From Mycoplasma sp. E35C (GTDB lineage Bacteria; Bacillota_I; Bacilli_A; Mycoplasmatales; Mycoplasmoidaceae): 64,000 nucleotides of DNA. The notes beneath the pieces are model-generated. The model ran no database searches, was not told the origin of the DNA, and worked only from the letters and a program-made list of their open reading frames with translations. The position numbers were made by a program, and so were the translations under genes. Shown here piece by piece: positions 22,092 through 34,017 of the stretch. Location of the stretch: the NCBI RefSeq assembly GCF_019873825.1, contig NZ_CP068418.1, positions 1 through 64,000 of the forward strand. Reading direction: 5' to 3'. Each line of letters begins with the position of its first letter. The stretch's first letter is position 1.

Positions 22092-22631
22092 ATGTCTAAA
22101 CTAAATTACACAATTAAGAAAATTTTAATTACAAACGAAGAAATTAATGAAGCATCAGTTAAAGCTGCTGCTTGAATTAATGAAACATACAAAGACGATG
22201 AAATCGTTTTAGTCGGAATCTTAAAAGGTTGTATTCCGTTCATTGGTAAGATTATTGATAAAATTGAATGCGAAACAATCTTAGACTTTATGACTTTAAG
22301 TTCATTTAAGGGTGAAACTAAATCACAAGGGATTCCCAAGATTGTTATGGACTTAGCTTATGACATTAAAGATAAAAATGTCTTATTAGTTGAAGATATT
22401 GTTGATAGCGGTCATACAATTAAAATCGTTTTAGACCTATTAAAATCACGTGGTGCTAAATCAGTTAGATTATTAACTTTCTTAGATAAACCAACAGGTA
22501 GAAAAGTTGATATCAAACCAGATTATACATGCTTTACTGTGCCTCATGGTTTCTTAGTTGGTTTTGGCTTAGATTACAAAGACAAATTAAGAAACTTACC
22601 GTTTGTAGCACATATTGACCAAAAGGATTAA
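22092..22631 (+). CDS. hpt: Hypoxanthine(-guanine) phosphoribosyltransferase
   Basis: Purine-salvage enzyme converting hypoxanthine or guanine plus PRPP to IMP or GMP. The 179-residue protein carries the PRPP loop LLVEDIVDSGHT (about 98-109), the LVGILKGC strand near residue 40 and the C-terminal VGFGLDY. TGA at 22173 encodes Trp. It is cotranscribed with ispF. In an organism without purine synthesis this is a key enzyme, and it would use bases released by the nucleases nearby. Confidence 0.94.
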
Positions 22632-22640
22632 GCATTAATA

Positions 22641-22646
22641 TATAAT
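22641..22646 (+). promoter_or_regulatory. -10 element of ftsH
   Basis: TATAAT ends 11 nt before the ftsH ATG, so initiation 6-7 nt downstream would give an almost leaderless mRNA. No Shine-Dalgarno is seen. Confidence 0.55.
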
Positions 22647-22657
22647 TATTTAACTAT

Positions 22658-24931
22658 ATGGCTAAAAACACATCTAATATCAACGATCGAATGACGGATA
22701 ATGCTAAACAACCAGCTAACGTTCGATCGATTGTTTGAAAAGTGATTATTATTCTGCTTCTATTAGGAGCGGTTATTGGACTTATCTTATATTTTGTCTT
22801 GCCAAGAAATATAACGACAAATATCGTAACTTTTAAATACAATCAAACCAATAACGCCTTAACAGCAATTGTTCAAGGAAATGGCAGAGAATATCTGGTT
22901 GATTTACCAAAATCTTCTTTTGCTTCAACATACACAACCTTTTATAGTTTATCGGTTAATATGAATATTAATGGTAATAACACCTTTGTGGCTGTTACAA
23001 AACCATTAACTACTTCACAAAACGAAACTGTATTTAATATCTCTAACTTAGTTATTAATACAACCAGAGGTGTGGCAAGTATTGTTGATAAAACTGGTAA
23101 ACCAGAAGTAATCTTTACAGCAACAAATACTTTCTTTGCATCAGGTAGTGCAACAACACTTCCAGCCGACTTTAATTTCGGATCATCTACAACTAATAAT
23201 GTAGGAATTGCAACCGCTGGTGCAATCCCTGGAATTGATCGTTTATTAACGATTGGTAATGTTCCACCTGCTGATAATTCATCTGCTGTTGTAACTCAAA
23301 TTATCATTGGTTTATTACCATTTATTCTATTAATCATTATCTATGTGATTATCTTTAGAAGAATGGCTAAAGGCATGGGTGGTGGTGCTGTTGGTGAAGA
23401 CGGCGAAAATGTCTTTACAATTGGTAAATCACAAGCTAAACTTGCTAAATCTACTTTTAAATTCAGCGATGTTGCTGGTATTGAAGAAGAGAAAAATGAA
23501 CTAATTGAATTAGTTGATTACTTAAAACGCCCAGGTAAATATGTTCAAATGGGTGCAAGAACTCCAAGAGGGGTAATCTTATATGGTCCTCCTGGAACTG
23601 GTAAAACATTACTAGCCAAAGCAGTAGCTGGTGAAGCTGGTGTTCCATTCTTCCAAGTAACAGGTTCAGCTTTTGAAGATATGTTAGTTGGGGTTGGTGC
23701 TAAACGGGTAAGAAACCTATTTGCTAAAGCTAAAAAAGCTGCTCCTTGTATTATATTTATTGATGAAATTGACTCAGTTGGTTCTAAGCGTGGTAAGTAT
23801 GAAATTTCAGCAGGTTCAGTGACTGATCAAACATTAAACCAATTGTTGGCTGAAATGGATGGATTTAGTGCTCGCACAGGAATCATCGTAATGGCTGCAA
23901 CTAACCGTTTAGATGTATTAGATGAAGCATTATTACGTCCTGGAAGATTTGATAGACACATTCAAGTAAACTTACCAGACATTAAAGAACGTGAATCAAT
24001 CTTAAAGATTCACTCAAAAAACAAGAATATTTCTTCTAAAGTTAATTTAACAGACGTTGCAAGAAGAACGCCTGGATTTAGTGGTGCTCAACTTGAAAAC
24101 GTTCTAAATGAAGCAACTTTATTAGCAGTAAGAGCTGATCGCACAAGTATTACAATTGAAGATATTGATGAAGCGATTGACCGTGTAATTGCTGGTCCTG
24201 CTAAAAAATCACGTGTGATTAGTGAATTTGAAAAGAACCAAGTAGCTCACCATGAAGCTGGTCACGCATTAGTTGGATTACACCTAGAAGGTGCTGAAGA
24301 AGTTCAAAAAATTACGATTATTCCTCGTGGTCAAGCTGGTGGTTATACTTTATCAACACCTAAGAAATCTGAACTTCAATTAAAGAAAAAATCAGACCTA
24401 TTAAATATGATTGCTGGTGCTCTTGGTGGAAGAGCTTCTGAAGAATACTTCTTTGGTAAAGACGCAATTTCAACAGGTGCATCTAATGACTTCTATAAAG
24501 CAACCAATATTGCTAAAGCAATGGTTACTCAACTAGGGATGTCTGAATTAGGAATCACACAATTCTTACCATCAGAAGGTGGTATTAATCCAAACGCTAA
24601 ATACTATTCAGAAAAAACAGCTGAAAGAATTGATCAAGCAATTGCTGAAATGCTTGAACGTCAATATAAAGTTGCTTATGAAATCATTAAAAACAACGAA
24701 GCAGAATTAAAATTAATTGTTGAAGCGTTGCTATTACAAGAAACAATCGTTAAGAACGAAATCGACTACATTCATGAGCACAAAAAGCTTCCTGAATCAA
24801 TGCTTAAACTAAAAGCAGAACAAGAACAAAAGAAACAAGAAAAAGAACAAAAAACAGCTGAACAACCAACTCAACAATCAGCTGAGCAACCAAACCAAGA
24901 AGCAACTGAACAACAAGCTTCAAATGCTTAA
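22658..24931 (+). CDS. ftsH: ATP-dependent zinc metalloprotease FtsH
   Basis: Membrane AAA+ protease degrading damaged membrane proteins. The 757-residue chain has membrane helices at about residues 28-50 and 210-232, an extracytoplasmic domain between them, Walker A GPPGTGKT (310-317), Walker B IIFIDEIDS, the SRH around ALLRPGRFDRHI, and zinc-binding HEAGH (532-536). The last 40 residues are Q/E-rich low complexity. The ATG at 22658, not the internal one at 22742, is used because the frame crosses a TGA Trp and the extra residues form the cytosolic N-terminus. Confidence 0.97.
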
Positions 24932-24946
24932 TAAATAATTAAATTA

Positions 24947-24975
24947 ACAGATTAGTTCTACTAATCTGTTTTTTG
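24947..24975 (+). terminator. Terminator after ftsH
   Basis: A 9-bp perfect stem (24947-24955 with 24961-24969), 5-nt loop and T6 tail, 15 nt after the ftsH stop. Confidence 0.85.
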
Positions 24976-24985
24976 TATTAATAAG

Positions 24986-25612
24986 ATGAATACATATCGC
25001 GCTGAATTTATTAGTGTTCTGATAAGAATCATTGATAACTTTACTTATTCTGAACAATTCTTGAATTTGATTGATAAAAAAGGGTCAAATGGGAATTTTG
25101 GATATTCATTAAATCCATTTATTAATAAGATTTCATTGTTTGCCAACAACCCTGATAATGATCTTGATTTTTATCATTCACTAGTAGAAATATCAACTTA
25201 TATTAAAGAAACGATCAAAACAACGTTAGGTGATATTTTGTATGATTTAATTTATCAAACTGCATTCTATCTTAAAGATAAAGAAATCAATCGCGAATAC
25301 GTTATTGAAGCATTTTATCGGGCATTATTGGATTGTCAAAATAAATACAAAATGAAGATTGGTGACAAAACTTTTTTTGACATCCTATATCCATGTTTAA
25401 AATACTTATACTTAAACCAAGATAAAACCACACAACAATTAATGTATGAAATCAAATTGATTTCAGAATCAAGTTTTAATAAGTCATTATTATTAAAATC
25501 CAAAGTTGGTCGTGCTGCTTATCATGGTAAACGATCAGTTAATATGTATGATCCTGGTAGCGTTTTTGTATTTTTAGTATTGGAAGGAATTATTAAAATT
25601 TATGGTGCCTAA
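24986..25612 (+). CDS. DhaL-like protein with altered Mg-ADP site
   Basis: A 208-residue protein resembling DhaL, the ADP-binding subunit of dihydroxyacetone kinase. The family elements GDKTFFDILYP, GRAAYHGKRSV and DPGSV are clear. In DhaL the GDADHG loop supplies two Mg-binding Asp; here it reads SNGNFG (residues 34-39), so D35 and D37 become Asn while D30 is kept. No DhaK or DegV/FakB partner lies next to it. It may be a non-catalytic relative or have changed nucleotide chemistry. It overlaps the next gene by 11 nt. Confidence 0.7.
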   Translation: MNTYRAEFISVLIRIIDNFTYSEQFLNLIDKKGSNGNFGYSLNPFINKISLFANNPDNDLDFYHSLVEISTYIKETIKTTLGDILYDLIYQTAFYLKDKEINREYVIEAFYRALLDCQNKYKMKIGDKTFFDILYPCLKYLYLNQDKTTQQLMYEIKLISESSFNKSLLLKSKVGRAAYHGKRSVNMYDPGSVFVFLVLEGIIKIYGA

Positions 25613-26516
25613 AATTTTAAATCCAAAAGTTAAAAGAATTGTAGTTTATACAACTTGGATCTTATTAATCATTCCACTACTTAGCACCTATTTTTTAATA
25701 TCAGATACTAACTCAATCAAAACATATATCTTAATTGGTTTATATGTTGTATTGTGGTTGGCTGCAATATTACTTTATGTAATTCATTTTTTCTTACATA
25801 TCAAATCTGTTAAACAACTTAATGAAAAATACCAGCTATCTGAAATCAGCGAAGGTTTAAAAAAATCCAAAGAAATTGATTTAGTTCGTATTCAAGATAA
25901 TTTTTTATACAAACAAGAAATTAAAACAATAATTCACAAATCTCACAGTGAATTACAAAACCTAGATAAACGTTTTAATGAATCTAATTTTTATCAAGAA
26001 TATCAAGTAGATATGAACAACAAGCAATTAAGAATTGCTTGCTTAGAATTCTGCAAGAAAAAATACTTAATCAACTACCCACATAATTATGATTGTTATT
26101 ATTGAATTGAACTAGATAACATCAACGATCAAGAATTTGTTTTATTAAATAATAAAGAAAGTATTAATCCGACATTTAATGGTTTTTTAATTAAAAATTT
26201 AATTAAAAAACCTGATGCTAAATTTACTACTTATACCAAGGATAATAACTTTGATGTGCGTAGTGTTATTAAGTCTGAAATCTTGGATGATTTATTGTTC
26301 AAGAATGATAAAACTAATATCAATTTAATTAATAAAAACAATAAAACATTCTTATTAGTAAGAATGAGTTTTAATATCTTTAATCTTTATTATGGATCTG
26401 ATTATTTTGATGAAAAAAAATATCATGATCTGACAATTCAAAGAATTGAGAATATTAAAAATATTATTGATTTATTTTATTCTCTTCGAGAATGTTTCAA
26501 CTATCTAGAAAAATAA
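25602..26516 (+). CDS. Two-helix membrane protein of unknown function
   Basis: A 304-residue protein not assigned to a family. Two membrane helices lie at about residues 13-35 and 44-68, followed by a roughly 235-residue, probably cytoplasmic, charged domain with a few aromatics. The layout recalls two-helix DUF3137-type proteins, but this is only an impression. The ATG at 25602 lies inside the end of the DhaL-like gene, implying coupled translation and perhaps a shared function. TGA at 26102 encodes Trp. Confidence 0.65.
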
Positions 26517-26528
26517 ATAATAATTACT

Positions 26529-26534
26529 TATAAT
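26529..26534 (+). promoter_or_regulatory. -10 element of ptsH
   Basis: TATAAT 39 nt upstream of the ptsH ATG. An AAAGGA at 26553-26558 is too far from the ATG to be an ordinary ribosome-binding site. Confidence 0.5.
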
Positions 26535-26573
26535 TAATACTAAGTCTATACTAAAGGATATATCAAAAAGACT

Positions 26574-26840
26574 ATGAAAAGCTTTAAAGCAACTATTATT
26601 GATCCATTAGGATTACACGTAAGACCAGCCTCTGTATTATCATCTAAGATGGCTAAATATAAATCAAAAGTAACTTTAAAAGTTATTGATGGTGCTACTG
26701 CTGATGTTAAATCAATTATTAACTTAATGTCATTAGCAATTAAACAAAACACTGAAGTTGAATTGTCTGCTCAAGGAGAAGACGAAGAAGAAGCAATCAA
26801 CGAACTAAGAAAAGTTCTAGAAGAAAATAAATTAATCTAG
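26574..26840 (+). CDS. ptsH: Phosphocarrier protein HPr
   Basis: HPr carries phosphate from enzyme I to the sugar-specific PTS components. The 88 residues include the active-site His15 in GLHVRPAS and the regulatory Ser47 in DVKSIINLMSL, which is the HPr kinase/phosphorylase site. Monocistronic: it has its own -10 and a terminator that begins inside its 3' end. Confidence 0.97.
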   Translation: MKSFKATIIDPLGLHVRPASVLSSKMAKYKSKVTLKVIDGATADVKSIINLMSLAIKQNTEVELSAQGEDEEEAINELRKVLEENKLI

Positions 26841-26860
26841 TTTTAGATTAATCTTTTTTT
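26831..26860 (+). terminator. Terminator overlapping the ptsH stop
   Basis: A 9-bp perfect stem (26831-26839 with 26844-26852), 4-nt loop, then C and T7. The left arm includes the last codons and most of the TAG stop of ptsH. Confidence 0.85.
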
Positions 26861-26886
26861 ATTAATTATTAATGTATTAGACATTT

Positions 26887-26915
26887 AGATTGATTTAAAA
26901 AAATCAATCTGTTTT
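26887..26915 (+). promoter_or_regulatory. Hairpin directly before the tkt start codon
   Basis: A 10-bp perfect stem (26887-26896 with 26901-26910) with an AAAA loop, followed by GTTTT and then the tkt ATG 8 nt after the stem. The tail is too short and the position too close for an ordinary terminator, especially with the ptsH terminator just upstream. It may control tkt translation or act as an attenuator. No -10 was placed with confidence. Confidence 0.55.
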
Positions 26916-26918
26916 ATT

Positions 26919-28907
26919 ATGAAAATTCAAGAACAAACCATTAATACGATTCGCATGTTGGGAATCGAGATGATCAATAGTGCTAAATCAGGACACCCAG
27001 GCATTGTGATGTCGGCTGCTCCCATGATGTATGCTTTATTCCATGATCACTTAAATTATGATGTTAATGATTTAAATTATATTAACCGTGACCGTTTTAT
27101 TTTAAGTGCTGGACATGGTAGTGCTTTGTTGTATGCAACAATGTATGTTGCTGGGTATAAGTCGTTAAATTTAAAAGATTTAAAGAATTTTAGAAAGTTC
27201 TCATCTAAAACAGCAGGACATCCAGAAACAACAATGCTTGATGGTGTTGATTTTGGAACAGGTCCATTAGGTCAGGGTGCTGCAACATCTGTTGGTTTTG
27301 CGATGGCCGAAGCCAACTTAAATGCGAGATTTAATAAAATTATTGATCACTATACATATTGTTTAATTGGTGATGGTGACTTACAAGAAGGGGTTTGTCA
27401 CGAAGCATTAGCAGTAGCGGGAAGATATCAATTAAACAAACTAATTTGATTGTATGATTCTAACGATGTGCAACTAGATGGTCGTGTTAGTGATTCAACT
27501 AATTTTGATGTTGAAGCACTAGTTAAAGCTTATAGATGAAACTACATTCTTATTAAAGATGGTAATGATTATCAAGCAATTTCAGAAGCAATATCTGCTG
27601 CTAAAAAATCAGACAAACCAACTTTCATTGAAGTAAAAACCAAATTAGGTTATGGTAGCTCAGTAGAAGATAGTCCAAAAGCTCATGGTTCTCCTTTTAG
27701 TGAAGAAGAAATCAAAAAAATTAAGGCTAAATTTGAATATAATAACAAACCATTCACAGTATCAAAAGAAGTTAAAGAACACTTTAATGAACCAATAGCT
27801 AGGGGTAAAAAAGATTCTGAAGCATTCATTGATCGTTTAAGTAAAGCTAAACCAGAATTACGTGAAAAATTCATTAATCAAGTTGAAGATCAAAAGATTA
27901 TTATTGATAAAAAATTAATTCAAGAATTCAATGTTGATCAAGTTGATTCAATGCGTAATTTATTTGGTAAATTCTTTAAGAAATTAACCGAAGCAAACGA
28001 CAACATTTTAGTAGTTAATTGCGATCTATCTGGATCAACTAAAGTTGTTACAGCCAACAACAATAAATTTGATGTTGATAATTATGACAAACAAATGATT
28101 AATGTTGGGGTAAGAGAATTCTTAGCTGGTTGTATCGTTAATGGGATTGTTGCTCATAAAGGTTTAAAAGCTGTATCATCAACATTCATGGCTTTTAGTG
28201 ATTACAACAAAGCCGCAATCAGACTTGGTGCAATCAATGCATTAGGTTCATTGTATGTTTATTCTCACGACTCATTCAGTGTTGGTGAAGATGGTCCAAC
28301 TCACCAACCAATCGAACAACTATCATCATTAAGATTAATTCCTGATGTATTAGTTTATCGTCCAGCGAATTTTTATGAACTATACAATGCACTAAAAACA
28401 GCATTTGATCCTAAGAATACTAAACCAGTAATTATTTCAACTTCACGTAGTGAATTTGAACTAAACAAAGTTGATAATAAAACTTTTGATGAAGGTTATT
28501 ATTTCTTACATAAAACTAAAAATCCAAAAGTAAGATTGCTAGCAACAGGATCTGATACTGGCACAGCACTTAAATTAGCCAGAATCTTTAAAAAAGATAA
28601 TGTTGATATTGATGTTATTTCAGTTCCTTCATTTGAAAGATTAAAAGAAAAACTAAGTGATATTGAAGCACTGAAAGAATTCAAGAAACACAAAAATATC
28701 GTGATTGAATCAGGTGTAAGTAATATCTGATTTGAATTTGTAAATCTAGTAATTGGTGCTAATGACTTTGGAATCTCAGGAAACCCTGATGAAGTTGCCA
28801 CATATTTCAGCATGGATCTAGAATCACTAGTAAAATCAATTGCAACTATTCTTAATAAAAACTACACACAACAAAAGGTTGAAGAACTAATTAAAAATGC
28901 TAATTAA
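26919..28907 (+). CDS. tkt: Transketolase
   Basis: Thiamine-diphosphate enzyme moving two-carbon units between sugar phosphates in the pentose phosphate pathway. The 662-residue protein has KSGHPGIVMSAAP, SAGHGSALLYA, the ThDP/metal motif GDGDLQEG and, in the second half, THDSFSVGEDGPTHQP-type residues (YSHDSFSVGEDGPTHQP) with the catalytic His region. TGA at 27448 and later encodes Trp. Its end overlaps the secA start by 11 nt. Confidence 0.96.
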
Positions 28908-31476
28908 CTGATTTAAATTAATTTCGCCTAAAAACCGTATCTTAAAACGGGCAACAATTGCAGCTAAACAAGTTGATCTTTTAAAAGATGAAATGCGTGC
29001 TTTAAGCGATGAACAACTTTTTAATAAAACTGACTATTTTATTAATGAATTACAAAATAATAACAAAACCACGGATGACATCCTGGTTGAAGCATTTGCT
29101 GTAATTCGTGAAGCGGTTTATCGTGAAACAGGAAATTTTGCTTACTTAGTGCAATTAATTGGTGCTTATGTAGTGCATCAAGGTGATTTTAGTGAAATGA
29201 TGACAGGGGAAGGAAAAACCTTAACCCTTGTGTTAGCAGCATATTTAAATATGCTTGAAAAAAAGGGTGTTCATATTGTTACGGTAAATGAATACTTAGC
29301 TGAACGTGATGCTGAACAAGCAAGAAAGATCTTTGCTCGTTTAAATATGACTGTTGGTTGTAACAAATCAAACTTAGCTCCTCACCTTAAAAAAGAAGCA
29401 TTTGATTGTGATTTAACTTATACAACTAACTCAGAATTAGGTTTTGATTATCTTCGTGATAACATGGTGCATAACTACAAGGATAAAAAGATCCGTGGCT
29501 TGCACTTTGCCATTGTCGATGAAGGTGATTCAATTTTGATTGATGAAGCTAGAACACCATTAATTATTTCAGGTCAACCTAAAAAAGACTTTAAACTTTA
29601 CTTTGAAGCTGATAAGTTTGTTGATTCATTAACTGATGATGATTATAAAGTTGATCTAGAAGCTAGAAGTCCTTCATTAACTGAAAAGGGTATTGATAAG
29701 GCTGAGAAGTTCTTTAAGATCAAGAACTTATTTGATTTACAAAACTCTGATCTTTACCATAAGATTGGTAATGCTTTGATGGCTAAAAAAGTCTTTGAAA
29801 ATGGTAAAGAATACATTGTCAGAGATGATAAGATTTTAATCGTTGACCACTTCACTGGTCGGATCTTAGAAGGTCGTAGTTATAATGGTGGGTTACACCA
29901 AGCAGTTCAAGCTAAAGAACGTGTTCCAATTGAACCAGAAAACATTATTGTTGCTACTGTTACTTACCAATCATTCTTCAGACTTTATAAAAAACTAGCA
30001 GCCGTATCAGGGACTGCCTTAACAGAAGCTGAAGAGTTCTTGAAGATTTACAACATGGTCGTTGTGCCAGTTCCGACCAACCGTCCGATTATTCGTAAGG
30101 ACTATCCAGACTATATTTTTGGTAACTTAAAAACCAAATGAGAAGCAGTTGTTGCTGAAATTGAAAAGATTCACAAAACTGGCCAACCAATCTTAGTTGG
30201 GACAGGTAGTGTTGAAGATTCTGAATTACTTCATGAAATGTTATTAGAAAAAAACATTATCCATGAAGTATTGAATGCCAAAAACCACGCTCGTGAAGCG
30301 CAAATCGTGGCTAAGGCTGGTGAAGTTGGTTCAGTAACAATTTCAACCAATATGGCAGGTCGTGGAACTGACATCAAATTAGGTCAAGGTGCCAAAGAAC
30401 TTGGTGGATTATATGTAATTGGAACAGAACGTCATGAATCACGAAGAATTGATAACCAATTACGTGGTCGTAGTGGTCGTCAGGGAGATATTGGTGCTAG
30501 CCGTTTCTTCATTAGTTTTGCTGATCCATTATTCAAACGCTTTGCCCAAGATCGTATCTTAAAAGCTCAACAAAAACTAGCTTCAGATTATTTTGACTCG
30601 AAGTTCTTCTCAAGATTCTTATCAATGACGCAAAAGAAAGTTGAATCAGTTAACTTTGATATGCGTAAGAACTTGATTGACTATGACCACGTATTAGCCA
30701 ACCAACGTGAATTGGTATACAAGCAACGTGACAAGATCTTATTAGCCAATGATTTAACAGAAGTTATTCAAAAAATGGCTGCTAACTTTGTTGAAGGATT
30801 TGTTGAAACCTTTAAAGACCAAGCTAACCAAACGATGGTAAACCCAGTTGAATTAGCCCTAGCAACCCAAAAACAACTACTTAAAGACGAAGAAGTATCA
30901 GCATCAGTATTCTATAACCAAACACTAACTGCTGCCAAAGAAACCTTATTGAAGCTATTAAAACAAGCGCTAGATAAAAAAATTACAACCATGACACCAA
31001 TGATTGCTAATAACGTCTTTAAAGACATCATTGTGCGTCAAATTGATGATGCTTGGATTAACCACCTAGATCAAATGCACAAACTGCGTGAAGGGGTTTC
31101 ATTAAGATCATTAGAACAAACTAGCCCATTGAACATTTATGTTGAAGAAGGTAAGAAGTTATTTGACAGCATGTTAAATAAGATTGCTGATGGTGTAATT
31201 TTAGCCGTTGCTTCAATCGTAAACCCTTCTGAGAACGTTGAAATCAACACCGAACAAGAACACCGCAGACTAGAAGCATTAAAACGCCTAGAAGAGATCA
31301 AGAAGATCGAAGCAATGCAATCACAAGCTAATGATGCTGAACACAAAATCAAATTAGCCTTCCCTGATCAAGATGGTAACGTTGTTGAAAAAGAAATCAA
31401 CGTGCAAAACCTTGTAGAACTAGCTGATGTTAAACTAGAAGAAAACAATAACAACCAAGATCAGCAAAACAATTAA
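28897..31476 (+). CDS. secA: Preprotein translocase ATPase SecA
   Basis: SecA drives preproteins through SecYEG. The 859-residue chain has Walker A MTGEGKT, the DEGDSILIDEARTPLI Walker B region, VEPGRILEGRSYNGGLHQA-like preprotein-crosslinking domain residues, and TNMAGRGTDIKLG plus QLRGRSGRQGD in the second motor domain. The C-terminal zinc motif is absent and replaced by a Q/N-rich tail, as in other mycoplasmas. I start it at the ATG 28897 (MLINWFKLISPKN), inside tkt, because the frame continues through a TGA Trp into family-like N-terminal sequence. Confidence 0.96.
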
Positions 31477-31516
31477 TTGATTTTAAAAATTTTTCAACAA
31501 GAAGATAAAAGATAAA

Positions 31517-31552
31517 AAATTACCTAGTCTTAATTGACTAGGTAATTTTGTT
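31517..31552 (+). terminator. Terminator after secA
   Basis: A 13-bp perfect stem (31517-31529 with 31536-31548) with a 6-nt loop and a short T/G tail, 40 nt after the secA stop. Confidence 0.75.
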
Positions 31553-31701
31553 GTTCTAATTGATTAATATTAACTAACCTTATTTAAAAAACTTATAAAA
31601 GTTTTTTATTATAAATATCATAAAAATTAGTCTATTTTTAAAAAAGTTTTAAAAAATTATTCCCTTTTATCAACCATGCTCATTAATATAAAATTTGCTT
31701 A

Positions 31702-31729
31702 TTGCGATTAGGGCATTTATCAATATAAT
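31702..31729 (+). promoter_or_regulatory. Promoter of the lipoprotein gene
   Basis: TTGCGA (31702-31707), a 16-nt spacer and TATAAT (31724-31729), 32 nt before the ATG. This is one of the best -35/-10 pairs in the window. Confidence 0.6.
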
Positions 31730-31761
31730 GTTCCATATAAGTTAATTAAAAAATCAAGAGT

Positions 31762-33945
31762 ATGAAGAGAAAAGTTTTTAAAAAAATGGTAGGGCTGATG
31801 AGCTTAGCATCAGCAAGTGCACTGATTGCAGCAAGCTGTGGTCACAGGGCTAATAATACAGGAAAACCAGCTTTTGATCAAATAGATGATGGAAAGATTG
31901 TTGTTGCTAACACTTTCTCAACTTCAAGCACTGTATACAAAGCAATAGAAGATGTTATTAAAGAATATAACAAGCAAAAATCTGATAGTGATTACGAAGT
32001 TGTGTTACGTCCGATTGGTAGCGGATACCCAGATGGTAGCAAACAAACCAGTATTAAATTAGAAACTTCTGATACAAGTAATTTTTATAATCTAATCTTC
32101 AACTATGACAATATAGTAGCCAATTTATTGCGATACAATATGGGGCTAGCCTTTGATAAAGGTGAAAATAAAGTTGATACTAGCAAATTTGCTAAGGAAT
32201 TCTTAGATTTAAACTATCAAATTGCTGGTAACACAGATCAAAGCATTTATTCATTGCCATTTACTAAATCTACAGAAGTTTTAGTAACTAACATTCCAGT
32301 TCTTTATCAATTGCTTTCTGAAGCTAAAAATAAAGGTGATTTAACGCTTGCTGAAAACACAGAAACAACTAATACTTGAACTGAATGAGAAAATAAAGCT
32401 AAGAAAAATCTAGGTAAAGCGAGTGATCAAAAGATTACATCTGAAAAAATTTCTAAGCTTTGAGGAAATTATAAATCAGTAGATGGTGGTTTGAAGGGTT
32501 ATACTCTTGATTTAACTAAGGTGTTTGAAACTCACAAAGCATTATTCGAATTTGCTACTAGAATTGCTAAATCTTACCCCGATAATTTACCTACACCTAA
32601 AAAAAGGGTTCCAACAGGACCTAACGGTGTTTTAGGTATTGACTCTGGTTCAAACTATTTATATACAAGCTCATTATCACAAGTTAATGGTGATTGAAAT
32701 AAATTTATTATCAGAAAATCAAATGACTCTAAATATTACGACTTCCCTGGGTTGATTAATAATGACGATAATAGACAAAGAGAGTTGGAAGAATCATACA
32801 ATAATGTTAAACCATTAATTGATAGCAACGGTTTATATTTAAACAAGGGTGGGCAATATTCATCAAACTGAGAAAAATTCCATCAATTAGTATTCTTCTT
32901 AGGTTCAACCTCTGGTTATTGACAAAGTTTTGCTCCTGCGAAGGAAAATTCATCATATCGATTGGTATTCAAAACAAGTGGTGATATTAATGCGAATAAT
33001 AATACTTATCAATTCCCTAACTACACTTCAGACTTATACGCTCCAACAAAAGATGAACACGACGCTGGCGCTTTAGCTGCGTTCAAATGAAGTAGTAAAC
33101 GCTATGTTATTTATGAAAAAGAAAAATTAACAGAAGAATTAAAGAAAATTGAAACTAACATTTCTTTTGTAGATTCAGAACCTGCTACAGGTAATGTTTC
33201 AAAATCAGAAGCTGCGTTAAAAACTGCTTTAACTAATGTAAAGTTTAAAACTGATGTTAATGAAAAAGATAAATTAATTGGTTGAATTGGTACAAATTTT
33301 GTATTATCTTCATTTGATAAAAAAGTTCAAGAAAAAATTTATTCTGGTGGTAAATTCTATGATCCAAAACGTGAAGCTGCTTTCGTGTTAGCTAATGATG
33401 CTGATAAAGTGGCGGTTTCTAGTGAAGAAACACTTCAAGAAGATGAAGCAGACATCAGATTAGCTCCAACTAAATTTGATGAATCTAATACTAAACACAT
33501 TATTACCACTCAAGGTGCTAACTTAATTGGTATTCATGCTAACGAAAACGAAGACAGAGAGACTAAGAAATTCGTTAACTGATTAATTAATGAAGGTAAT
33601 GTAAAAATAGATTTTGAAGAAAATAAAAAAATTGTAAAATTTGATGGAATTCCTCTAGATTACATTATTAGAAGAGCTTCTTATCTATTACCTTCTAAAG
33701 ATTATCTTAATAATGTTGATCAAACTCAAAAAACCTCTTATGAAAAAGTGGCAATTAAAGCAATCAAGAGCATTATTGATGACCCAGAAAATTATGTAGC
33801 TTACAGTGATCCTGCAGAATATAGAAGCGCTACTTTCAGAGGCAATCTCGACACATATTTTGTTGCCGCTAATGAAGAAGCTTATAATTTTGAAAAATTT
33901 ATAAAAGAATTAATTAAAAATATTGACCCAATATTAAAAGAATAA
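31762..33945 (+). CDS. Extracytoplasmic solute-binding lipoprotein (MG185-like)
   Basis: A 727-residue lipoprotein: basic N-terminus, hydrophobic stretch and lipobox LIAASC with acylated Cys26. The rest is extracellular and reminiscent of a large solute-binding protein (VVANTFSTSSTVYKAIEDV, then a Trp-rich middle). Many TGA Trp codons break it in standard code. It sits before a nuclease lipoprotein and an ABC importer in the MG185-MG190 gene order, so it is the probable substrate receptor of that importer. A strong terminator separates it from the next gene, which may allow separate dosage. Ligand unknown. Confidence 0.78.
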
Positions 33946-33952
33946 CTAAACG

Positions 33953-33988
33953 AAAAACAAAATAATTTTTCAATTATTTTGTTTTTTT
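33953..33988 (+). terminator. Terminator after the solute-binding lipoprotein
   Basis: A 15-bp perfect stem (33953-33967 with 33972-33986), 4-nt loop and T tail, beginning 8 nt after the stop. The A-rich left arm means it could also work from the other strand. Confidence 0.85.
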
Positions 33989-34017
33989 AATGTTAATTAT
34001 TTAGTGTTTATTTTGAA

